NCBI GenBank assembly: GCA_021296315.1
Contig: JAGWAO010000011.1
Span: 53,312 to 89,158 of the forward strand
Length of the DNA: 35,847 nt
Reading direction: 5' to 3'
Source of the DNA: Acidimicrobiia bacterium
GTDB lineage: Bacteria > Actinomycetota > Acidimicrobiia > Acidimicrobiales > Aldehydirespiratoraceae
Part shown: one piece after another, positions 30,299-35,847 of the stretch
Position numbering within the stretch: position 1 is the stretch's first letter
Layout of the letters: every line of letters starts with the position of its first letter
Translations under genes and position numbers: made by a program
The notes under the pieces: model-generated
What the model saw: the letters and a program-made list of their open reading frames with translations, nothing else
Database searches by the model: none
Told to the model about the DNA's origin: nothing

Positions 30299-31329
30299 GC
30301 GGCGGGCTCGGCGACCTCGGCATGCTCGCCGCCGAGGTCGTGGTAGAGGGTGAAGTAGGCGATGGTCGCCAGCACCTCGGGGAACAGGCCCAAACCGACC
30401 AGCGCCACCCGTCCGAGAAAGTCGTTGAACAGCCCGAAGATTTCGCTGGCCACCAGCGCGGGGACGGTCGCCGCCACCGAGAGGACGGTGATCAATACCA
30501 TGCGGCCGAAGGTCGGCCAATAGGCGCCCCTCAGCAGGTGTCGGGCGTAGCGCACCGACGGCTCGGCCGGGCCGACGGCGGCCGTCATCAGGGCCAAGAG
30601 CGCCAGCGGGGCGGCCCACACGGCCAGCACCAGTACCGCCAGGAGCATCGCCACGGCCAGCGTCACTGCCAGCGCGCCCGACGCCAGGCTGAGAAGTCCC
30701 ACCAAGAACGATGCCGCCATGAGCATCGCCAGGAGCATCGCCATGAGCATCAAGCCCACGCCGACGACGCGCAACAGCCGCCCGAGGCCGGCCCGCAGCG
30801 CCCGGGACGCGTCCATCCGCCCTTGACCCAGACGAGCCACCGTCACCTGACCCAAGGCAGTGAACTCGACGATGTTGATGGCGATGACGACCACCGCGCC
30901 CAGCGCCATCAGGAGCATCGCCGCAGCCAGAGTGGACGAGTCCAGGCTTTCGAGGCGGTCGGTCACGTCGTTCCAACGACTCTCCAGCAGCGCGTCGAAT
31001 TCCTCGTCGTCGGCGTCGGGATCGGCTGCGGCCAATTCGTCGATCAGAGCGGTCAGCGTGTCGCCGAACACCTCGTCGAATCCCCTTCTAACGGCCTCCT
31101 CGCCGGCCAGGTAAACCACGGCCACGAGCGCGTAGATCACAACGAACGGCCGCCAGTTGGCGGTGAACAGCCTCCAACTGCCGGCCAGCAGACTACGAAT
31201 GCTGCGGTGTCCCGAGGCGGCGGGGTCGCGGGGGGCGCGATGGGCCGTCCACTCCGAACCGTCCCAGTAGCGGTATTGGGCGGGGTCCTCCGGATCGGTG
31301 TACCAGTCGGGCGGCGGCAGCTCGCTCAT
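30295..31329 (-). CDS. DUF2510-domain membrane protein (intact paralogue)
   Basis: A 344-residue protein. The N-terminus is a DUF2510 domain: D-W-Y-T-D-P-E-D, then Y-R-Y-W-D-G-S-E-W-T-A-H. A long membrane part follows with about six hydrophobic segments, between which lies an acidic loop (about residues 85-125, D-P-D-A-D-D-E-E). It ends L-Y-H-D-L-G-G-E. ATG 31329 is preceded at seven bases by TACTGT; the frame is open further upstream but that part runs through the promoter. It is paralogous to the broken gene at 25260-26249, sharing both ends and the segment L-R-Y/V-R-Y, R-G-x-x-W-x-T-F-G-R-M. Function is unknown; DUF2510 is common in actinobacterial membrane proteins. It lies 83 bases after sufU on the same strand. 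Confidence 0.8.
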   Translation of the reverse strand: MSELPPPDWYTDPEDPAQYRYWDGSEWTAHRAPRDPAASGHRSIRSLLAGSWRLFTANWRPFVVIYALVAVVYLAGEEAVRRGFDEVFGDTLTALIDELAAADPDADDEEFDALLESRWNDVTDRLESLDSSTLAAAMLLMALGAVVVIAINIVEFTALGQVTVARLGQGRMDASRALRAGLGRLLRVVGVGLMLMAMLLAMLMAASFLVGLLSLASGALAVTLAVAMLLAVLVLAVWAAPLALLALMTAAVGPAEPSVRYARHLLRGAYWPTFGRMVLITVLSVAATVPALVASEIFGLFNDFLGRVALVGLGLFPEVLATIAYFTLYHDLGGEHAEVAEPAA

Positions 31330-31336
31330 GGCCGGA

Positions 31337-31342
31337 ACAGTA
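31337..31342 (-). promoter_or_regulatory. Candidate -10 box for DUF2510 gene
   Basis: TACTGT on the minus strand ends 7 bases before ATG 31329, the same spacing as in the broken paralogue. Confidence 0.5.
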
Positions 31343-31352
31343 CCCCTCGCAA

Positions 31353-31397
31353 CGATGGCAGCGTTGTGCTCCCCTGGCGCGTGTTCTGCTACCAGTT
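31353..31397. repeat. 45-nt hairpin element, locus C
   Basis: CGATGGCAGC and GCTACCAGTT separated by 25 bases, in the same orientation as the copies near 27.2 kb and sharing TGTTCT next to the right arm. The arms are slightly worn (GCTACCA against TGGCAGC). It lies between the sufU stop and the promoter of the DUF2510 gene, where it might also end sufU transcription. Confidence 0.65.
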
Positions 31398-31412
31398 CGA
31401 CGACGCGGTCGG

Positions 31413-31901
31413 TCAGGCGAAGGTCTCGTCGAGGGCCTGCACCAGGGTGTTCCACGACAGGGTGGCGCACTTGATGCGCACCGGGAACTTGACCACGCCC
31501 TGCAAGGCCTCCAGGTCACCGAGCTTCACGTCGCCGTGCCCGTTGCCGTTGCCACCCTCGTCGTCCAGATCGTCGCCGGTGCCGCCGATCCCGGTGCCGT
31601 GGATGGACATCATGTGCTTGAAGGCCCGCACGAGCCGCCGCACCTCGGCCACCGTGCGACCCTTGACCGCGGTGGACATCATCGACGCCGAGGACTGGCT
31701 GATCGAGCACCCCTGGCCGCTCGTCGACACCTCGGCGATCACACCGTCTCGTACCTCCAGGTAGACGATCACCTCATCGCCACAGAGCGGGTTGAAGCCC
31801 ACTGCCTGGACAGCCGGAGGCACCTCCAACTCGCCGCGGTTGCGGGGGTTGCGGTAGTGGTCGAGGATGATCTCGCGATAGAGGTCCTCCAGGCCGGCCA
31901 T
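31413..31901 (-). CDS. sufU: Fe-S assembly sulfur-transfer protein SufU
   Basis: SufU takes persulfide sulfur from the cysteine desulfurase SufS in the Suf pathway of Gram-positive bacteria. The 162-residue product has the zinc-site residues of the family: C40 and D42 in N-P-L-C-G-D, C65 in G-Q-G-C-S-I-S and C145 in R-I-K-C-A-T-L-S-W. Between residues 101 and 125 there is a Gly/Asp/Asn-rich stretch in the region where SufU proteins carry an insert compared with IscU. It starts at ATG 31901, twelve bases after the sufS stop, and ends 83 bases before the DUF2510 gene. sufC2, sufS and sufU form one operon. Confidence 0.95.
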   Translation of the reverse strand: MAGLEDLYREIILDHYRNPRNRGELEVPPAVQAVGFNPLCGDEVIVYLEVRDGVIAEVSTSGQGCSISQSSASMMSTAVKGRTVAEVRRLVRAFKHMMSIHGTGIGGTGDDLDDEGGNGNGHGDVKLGDLEALQGVVKFPVRIKCATLSWNTLVQALDETFA

Positions 31902-31913
31902 AGCTCTCTCCCG

Positions 31914-33161
31914 CTACCTGGAGAAGAAGTCTCCGGCGACGCCGAGCGCGTCGGCCAGGGCGTCGACGTCGGAGGTGTCGTTGTACACGTACAACGACGC
32001 CCGGGCCGTGGCCGGCACTCCGAGATGGCGCATCAGCGGCTTGGCGCAGTGGTGGCCGGCCCTCACGCACACGCCGCGATCGTCCAGCACCTGCGACAGG
32101 TCGTGCGGGTGGATGTCGCGGAAGCTCATCGACAGCACACCGCCCCGGCAGGCCGGCTCGGCCGGCCCGTGCACCGCCAGATCGGAGCCGTAGCGCTCCT
32201 CGAGAGTGCGCAGCGCGTAGGCCGTGAGGCTGACCTCGTGCTCGCGCACCTGGTCCATCCCGAGGCCGTCGAGATAACGGACCGCGGCGCCGAGCCCGAC
32301 AATCTCGGCGATGGGCGGGGTCCCCGCCTCGAACTTGTGTGGGATGTGGTTGGGCAGGAAGCCGTCCTTGCGCACGTCCAGGATCATCTCGCCGCCCCCG
32401 AGGAACGGCGGCATCGCCTCGAGCAGCTCCGCTCTGGCCCACAGCACCCCGATGCCGGTGGGTCCGCACATCTTGTGGCCGGTGAATCCCAGGAAGTCGG
32501 CCCCGAGAGCCTGCACGTCGGTCGGCAGGTGGGGCACGTACTGGGCCGCGTCCACCAGGATCAGAGCCCCGGCGTCGTGGGCCGCTTCGGCCAGGCGACG
32601 GATCGGGTTGAGCGTCCCGAGCACGTTGCTCATGGCGGTCACGCCCAGCAGCTTGGCCCCGTCGAGGAGCCGGTCCAGGTTGCTGAGATCGAGCTGGCCG
32701 TCGGCTCCGACGCCGACCCAGCGGAGCTCGAAGCCCTTCTCGGCCGACATGATGTGCCAGGGAACGATGTTGGCGTGGTGCTCCATCTCGGTGATCACCA
32801 CGGCGTCACCCGGCCCGAGGTTGGCCCCGCCCCATGCGCGGGCCACGAGGTTGATGGCTTCGGTGACGTTCTTGGTGAAGACGATCTCGTCCGGTGAGGG
32901 CGCGTTCACGAAGCGGGCCACTTCGGCTCGGGCCCCTTCCATGGCCTCGGTGGCCTGGGCTGCGATCTCGTAGGCACCCCGGTGCACGTTGGCGTTGATC
33001 GTCTCGTAGTAGCTGTTCATGGCGTCCAGCACGCTGCGCGGCTTCTGCGACGAGGCGGCCGAGTCGAGATAGACGATGGGCCGGCCGTGCACCTGGCGCT
33101 CCAGAAGCGGGAACTGTGCCTTCGTCCCGGCTCCGAACCGATCGCTGCCGCCGGCGCTCAT
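31914..33161 (-). CDS. sufS: Cysteine desulfurase SufS
   Basis: PLP enzyme that removes sulfur from cysteine and hands it to SufU. The 415-residue product begins at ATG 33161, which overlaps the stop of sufC2 (ATGA); an upstream extension of the frame lies inside sufC2 and is rejected. The PLP lysine is K230 in G-F-T-G-H-K-M-C-G-P-T-G, and the catalytic Cys is C372 in R-A-G-H-H-C-A-K-P-L. Other group II features are D-S-A-A-S-S-Q-K-P near residue 33, N-V-H-R-G near 58 and T-E-M-E-H-H-A-N-I-V-P-W near 125. Length is normal. Confidence 0.96.
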   Translation of the reverse strand: MSAGGSDRFGAGTKAQFPLLERQVHGRPIVYLDSAASSQKPRSVLDAMNSYYETINANVHRGAYEIAAQATEAMEGARAEVARFVNAPSPDEIVFTKNVTEAINLVARAWGGANLGPGDAVVITEMEHHANIVPWHIMSAEKGFELRWVGVGADGQLDLSNLDRLLDGAKLLGVTAMSNVLGTLNPIRRLAEAAHDAGALILVDAAQYVPHLPTDVQALGADFLGFTGHKMCGPTGIGVLWARAELLEAMPPFLGGGEMILDVRKDGFLPNHIPHKFEAGTPPIAEIVGLGAAVRYLDGLGMDQVREHEVSLTAYALRTLEERYGSDLAVHGPAEPACRGGVLSMSFRDIHPHDLSQVLDDRGVCVRAGHHCAKPLMRHLGVPATARASLYVYNDTSDVDALADALGVAGDFFSR

Positions 33162-33916
33162 GACCCGTACCGCTCGTAGCCCTCGCGCTCGAGCCGGTCG
33201 GCCAGCTCGGGCCCGCCGCTGTCGACGATCCGGCCGTCGAGGAGCACATGAACCTTGTCGGGCTGCAGCCCCGATGTGAGGATGCGCTGGAAGTGGGTGA
33301 TGGCCAGAACCCCCAGCTCGGGTCGTTCGGCTCGAACCTCCTGCAGGCCGGTGGCCACTATGCGCAGCGCGTCGATGTCGAGCCCGGTGTCGGTCTCGTC
33401 GAGTATTGCCATGTCCGGCTCCAGGACTGCCATCTGAAGGATCTCGTTGCGCTTCTTCTCCCCGCCGGAGAACTTCTCGTTGAGGTGGCGGTCCATCAGT
33501 GCCGAGTCGATGGACAGGCGCTCCATCCATTCGACCATTGTCATGTAGGTCTCGATGGAGCTCACGTCGGTGCCCTTGCGGGCCTGTAGAGCCTGGGTGA
33601 GGAAGTTGCGCACCGACACCCCCAGGATTTCCTGGGGGTACTGGAAGGCGAGGAACAGGCCGGCCTTGCCCCGCACCTCCGGGGGCCAAGAGGTGATGTC
33701 CTCTCCCTTGAAGCGGATCGAGCCGCCGGTGACCTCGTACTCGGGGCTGCCGAGCAGGGCCGCGGCCAGGGTGGACTTGCCCGACCCGTTTGGACCCATG
33801 AGGGCGTGCATCTCGCCGGCGCCGACCACGAGGTCCACGCCTCGCAGGATCTCCGTGCCACCGTCAGCCGTTGCCACGTGCAGGCCGTCGATCTCGAAGA
33901 GCGGTGCTGCGGGCAC
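33158..33916 (-). CDS. sufC: Fe-S assembly ATPase SufC, second copy
   Basis: A 252-residue SufC with Walker A G-P-N-G-S-G-K-S-T at about residues 40-48, Q-loop F-Q-Y-P near 91, signature F-S-G-G-E-K-K-R-N-E-I near 149 and Walker B M-A-I-L-D-E-T-D-T-G-L-D-I-D-A-L near 170. This copy is closer to typical SufC than the copy at 24108-24911. It is the first gene of the sufC-sufS-sufU operon. The GTG start at 33916 has no ribosome binding site but a TAGGAT box six bases upstream. Having sufC in both suf loci is unusual; most genomes carry one. Confidence 0.95.
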   Translation of the reverse strand: MPAAPLFEIDGLHVATADGGTEILRGVDLVVGAGEMHALMGPNGSGKSTLAAALLGSPEYEVTGGSIRFKGEDITSWPPEVRGKAGLFLAFQYPQEILGVSVRNFLTQALQARKGTDVSSIETYMTMVEWMERLSIDSALMDRHLNEKFSGGEKKRNEILQMAVLEPDMAILDETDTGLDIDALRIVATGLQEVRAERPELGVLAITHFQRILTSGLQPDKVHVLLDGRIVDSGGPELADRLEREGYERYGS

Positions 33917-33922
33917 GCACCG

Positions 33923-33928
33923 ATCCTA
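33923..33928 (-). promoter_or_regulatory. Candidate -10 box for sufC-sufS-sufU operon
   Basis: TAGGAT on the minus strand ends 6 bases before the GTG at 33916, giving a leaderless transcript. Confidence 0.5.
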
Positions 33929-33972
33929 CGGCCCGCAGCGGGCACTACGGCCCCTCAGCCCCGATAGCTTGG

Positions 33973-33998
33973 CCCTCACACGGTTCGACCCTCACACG
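33973..33998 (+). promoter_or_regulatory. Direct repeat upstream of acyl-CoA dehydrogenase gene
   Basis: CCCTCACACG occurs at 33973-33982 and 33989-33998, 16 bases apart, between a TAGCTT box (33965-33970) and the AGGAG ribosome binding site of the next gene. It could be a binding site, or chance in a GC-rich leader. Confidence 0.25.
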
Positions 33999-34018
33999 AC
34001 CGCTAGGAGTGTCCCCAC

Positions 34019-35134
34019 GTGAACTTCGCATTCACCGACGAGCAGGAGCAGCTCAGAGAATTCGTCCGCAGCTTCCTCGAGGAGAAGTCACCCGAGTCTG
34101 CGGTGCGAGAGCAGATGGACACCGAGCGCGGCTTCGACCCCGATGTCTGGGACCAGATGTCAGAGCAGATGGGCCTCCCTGCCTTGACGATCCCCGAGGC
34201 CTACGGGGGTCAGGGCTTCACCTGCGTGGAGCAGGTGGTCGTGCTGGAGGAGATGGGCCGGGCGCTGCTCTGCGCGCCATTCTTCTCCTCCGCAGTGCTG
34301 GCCGCCAACACGCTGATGCACTCCGGCGACGAGGAGGCCAAGCAGGCCCATCTGCCCGGCATCGCCTCCGGCGACACCAGGGCCACGCTGGCCTTCACCG
34401 AGCAGAACGGCCGCTGGGACGAGCCCGGGATCACCATGGTGGCGTCGCCCGACAACGGCTCGTGGCGCCTCGACGGGGTCAAGATGTACGTGCTCGACGG
34501 CCACTCCGCCAACCTGATAGTCGTGGCGGCCTGCACCGCCGGCGGCGTCTCCCTGTTCACCGTGGATCCCGACGCCGACGGTCTCAGCCGCAGCGCCCTG
34601 TCGACCATGGACCAGACCCGCAAGCAGGCCAAGCTCACGTTCGAGGGGGTCGAGGCCACGCTCATCGGCGCCGAGGGGGAGGGCTGGCCGGTGCTGGAGA
34701 CCGTGCTGGACTTGGCCGCGGTGGCCTTGGCGGCCGAGCAGGTGGGCGGGGCGCAGCGCTGCCTGGACATGTCGGTGGAGTACGCCAAGGTTCGCGTGCA
34801 GTTCGGTCGCCCAATCGGCTCGTTCCAGGCGATCAAGCACAAGTGCGCCGACATGCTCCTGGCGGTCGAGTCGGCCAAGTCGGCCGCCTACTACGCGGGC
34901 TGGTGCGCGGCCGAGATGAACGAGGAACTGCCCCAGGTCGCCTCGCTGGCCAAGAGCTACTGCTCGGAGGCCTACTTCCACGCCGCGGCCGAGAACATAC
35001 AGATTCACGGAGGGATCGGCTTCACCTGGGAGCACCCGGCGCACCTCTACTTCAAGCGGGCCAAGAGTTCGGAGCTCCTGTTCGGCGACCCCACGTACCA
35101 CCGGGAGTTGCTGGCCCAGCGCATCGGCCTCTAG
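34019..35134 (+). CDS. Acyl-CoA dehydrogenase
   Basis: A 371-residue FAD enzyme of the acyl-CoA dehydrogenase family, which introduces the alpha-beta double bond in acyl-CoA thioesters. The N-terminal helical domain begins F-A-F-T-D-E-Q-E-Q-L-R-E-F-V-R; the flavin-contact segment is L-A-F-T-E-Q near residue 120. The C-terminal domain has V-Q-F-G-R-P-I-G-S-F-Q-A-I-K-H near 259 and I-Q-I-H-G-G-I-G-F-T-W-E-H-P-A-H-L-Y near 328. The Glu in T-W-E-H is the probable catalytic base, as in actinobacterial acyl-CoA and steroid side-chain dehydrogenases of this subtype. Substrate is unknown and no pathway partner is nearby. GTG start with AGGAG nine bases upstream. Confidence 0.92.
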   Translation: MNFAFTDEQEQLREFVRSFLEEKSPESAVREQMDTERGFDPDVWDQMSEQMGLPALTIPEAYGGQGFTCVEQVVVLEEMGRALLCAPFFSSAVLAANTLMHSGDEEAKQAHLPGIASGDTRATLAFTEQNGRWDEPGITMVASPDNGSWRLDGVKMYVLDGHSANLIVVAACTAGGVSLFTVDPDADGLSRSALSTMDQTRKQAKLTFEGVEATLIGAEGEGWPVLETVLDLAAVALAAEQVGGAQRCLDMSVEYAKVRVQFGRPIGSFQAIKHKCADMLLAVESAKSAAYYAGWCAAEMNEELPQVASLAKSYCSEAYFHAAAENIQIHGGIGFTWEHPAHLYFKRAKSSELLFGDPTYHRELLAQRIGL

Positions 35135-35139
35135 AGGCC

Positions 35140-35246
35140 GAGCGGGGAGAGAGGGGCCCGAGCGGCCCGTGAGCGCAGCGAACAGGAGCGGGAGAGAGGG
35201 GCCCGAGCGGCCCGTGAGCGCAGCGAACAGGAGCGGGAGAGAGGGG
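35140..35246 (+). repeat. GC-rich interspersed repeat, copy 3, tandem
   Basis: Two complete 45-bp units (35157-35201 and 35202-35246) follow a partial one from 35140. The core CCCGAGCGGCCCGTGAGCGC, then AGCGAACAGGAGCGGGA, matches the copies at 3932-3979 and 19249-19296. The block starts six bases after the acyl-CoA dehydrogenase stop codon. Confidence 0.85.
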
Positions 35247-35278
35247 CCCGTTCCTCCAGACCTGGCAGAGTCGGTGCA

Positions 35279-35725
35279 GTGATCTGGCTTATCGCCGCAG
35301 TCGGCTTGGCCGTCGTCGTAGTGATCGCCTTCGTCTCGGTGGGGATCGCGGTCGGGCGCCTCGAGCAGGAGACCGCCCCGTCGGTGTACCGGCTGTCACA
35401 GGCTGTCGACTACGTGGCCGACCGCTTGCCCGACGAGGTGACCGCCAGAGTGAGCTACGACGATGTCAGAGCAGTGCTCGGGTGGCACCTCGACTGGTTC
35501 GCGGCGGTCGGTCTCGCCACCTCCCACGGCTTGGAGCTGGGCGATCCTGCGGTGGCCGTTGGCGCCATGGCCGTGGCCGACACCGACGCGGCGTGCGACG
35601 CGGTGGTGGCCCGATCCCTCCACGAGGGGGGCCCCGACCCGGTGGACGTGGTGTGCATCCTTGAAGTGCAGCTCGCCTATCTAGCCGAGATCGGGGCAGT
35701 CAGTGCAGGCGAGCCTCCCTCGTAA
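35279..35725 (+). CDS. Small membrane-anchored protein, function unknown
   Basis: A 148-residue protein starting at GTG 35279. The first 27 residues (I-W-L-I-A-A-V-G-L-A-V-V-V-V-I-A-F onwards) form one membrane helix with no cleavage site; the remaining 120 residues are acidic, helical and soluble, with two Cys. It is not recognised. A CAGAGT hexamer ends seven bases before the start, and no ribosome binding site is seen. Codon use matches the neighbours. Confidence 0.7.
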   Translation: MIWLIAAVGLAVVVVIAFVSVGIAVGRLEQETAPSVYRLSQAVDYVADRLPDEVTARVSYDDVRAVLGWHLDWFAAVGLATSHGLELGDPAVAVGAMAVADTDAACDAVVARSLHEGGPDPVDVVCILEVQLAYLAEIGAVSAGEPPS

Positions 35726-35784
35726 TCGGCGCGTCCTGAACGGACCGGTGCTTGGTTTTGGGGCCGGAGTGTGGTTGACTGGTG

Positions 35785-35807
35785 CCACCAAGGAAAGGAG
35801 GTGGTCC
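35785..35807 (+). promoter_or_regulatory. Extended Shine-Dalgarno within a hairpin, window edge
   Basis: AAAGGAGGTGGTCC (35794-35807) matches the complement of the 16S rRNA 3' end at 13 of 14 places. CCACC (35785-35789) can pair with GGTGG (35800-35804) and hide it. The start codon of the gene that follows is unclear: CTG 35810, ATG 35821 and GTG 35828 are open to the end of the window, while GTG 35813 stops after five codons. The rest of 35726-35847 shows nothing else. Confidence 0.45.
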
Positions 35808-35847
35808 AACTGAGTGCTTTATGCTTTGTGACCTTGGAGGTGGCTGG

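Noticed and set aside
31914-33689. A longer SufS with 176 extra N-terminal residues
   Set aside because: The extension lies wholly within sufC2 in another frame, and the ATG at 33161 gives the usual SufS N-terminus.
35135-35278. An open frame continuing from the acyl-CoA dehydrogenase stop through the tandem repeat into the next gene
   Set aside because: There is no start codon in that frame before 35279, and the sequence is the interspersed repeat, so the open frame is a by-product of a 45-bp period without stops.
1-35847. tRNA, rRNA, prophage, insertion sequence or integrase genes
   Set aside because: None was recognised on reading; the window is chromosomal core and accessory genes without mobile-element proteins.

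Overview
The window is high-GC, densely packed DNA from an actinobacterium. The gene content suggests class Acidimicrobiia, although no rRNA marker is present and the placement is an inference: class II DAHP synthase, DUF2510 membrane proteins, a nadD / LytR_C-protein / rsfS block, and Suf-type iron-sulfur assembly with SufU. Many start codons sit 6-9 nt after a TANNNT-like hexamer with no ribosome binding site, which fits the leaderless transcription common in actinobacteria.

Layout. 1-1304: 3' part of a secreted-looking RCC1-repeat protein. 1414-3905 (minus): PspA/IM30-like protein and the lipid II flippase MurJ. 4071-7805 (plus): ProA (proline synthesis), then a MoxR-type AAA ATPase with its VWA-domain partner. 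7809-10018 (minus): class II DAHP synthase and a group-2 sigma factor behind a near-consensus promoter. 10243-12562 (plus): NadD, a LytR_C-domain membrane protein and RsfS. 12569-14720 (minus): class I fumarase and an unknown thioredoxin-fold-like protein. 14867-17077 (plus): an IF-2B-like protein and a beta-propeller-like protein. 17160-19179 (minus): a thioredoxin-fusion protein followed by a UGSC-family selenoprotein. 19352-20475 (plus): flavin reductase and gamma carbonic anhydrase. 20597-24911 (plus): suf cluster with a damaged sufB, a Cys-rich unknown, sufD, a Rieske ferredoxin and sufC. 24957-27116: a pterin dehydratase, a DUF2510 membrane gene broken by an amber codon (minus) and a dihydropteroate synthase-like gene. 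27326-30298: UvrD-type helicase with HRDC domain. 30295-33916 (minus): an intact paralogue of the broken DUF2510 gene, then sufU, sufS and a second sufC. 34019-35725 (plus): acyl-CoA dehydrogenase and a small membrane-anchored unknown. The right edge holds an exceptionally strong Shine-Dalgarno sequence of a gene that continues beyond the window.

The most notable observation is at 17160-17678. A reading frame interrupted by one TGA reads D-U-G-S-C at the interruption, and a 10-bp hairpin with a GUG loop lies 19 nt downstream of the TGA, the geometry of a bacterial SECIS element. A conventional gene call would split this gene in two. It lies directly behind a large protein with an N-terminal thioredoxin-like CPTC domain.

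Other unusual points are: sufB carrying two frame-breaking deletions of about 23 nt each while the rest of the suf genes are intact; a DUF2510 gene whose conserved Trp codon has become TAG while its paralogue 4 kb away is intact; and two families of short intergenic repeats. One family is a 45-nt hairpin element (five copies at three loci) with invariant 25-nt spacing between its arms. The other is a GC-rich element of about 45 bp at three loci, tandem at one of them.
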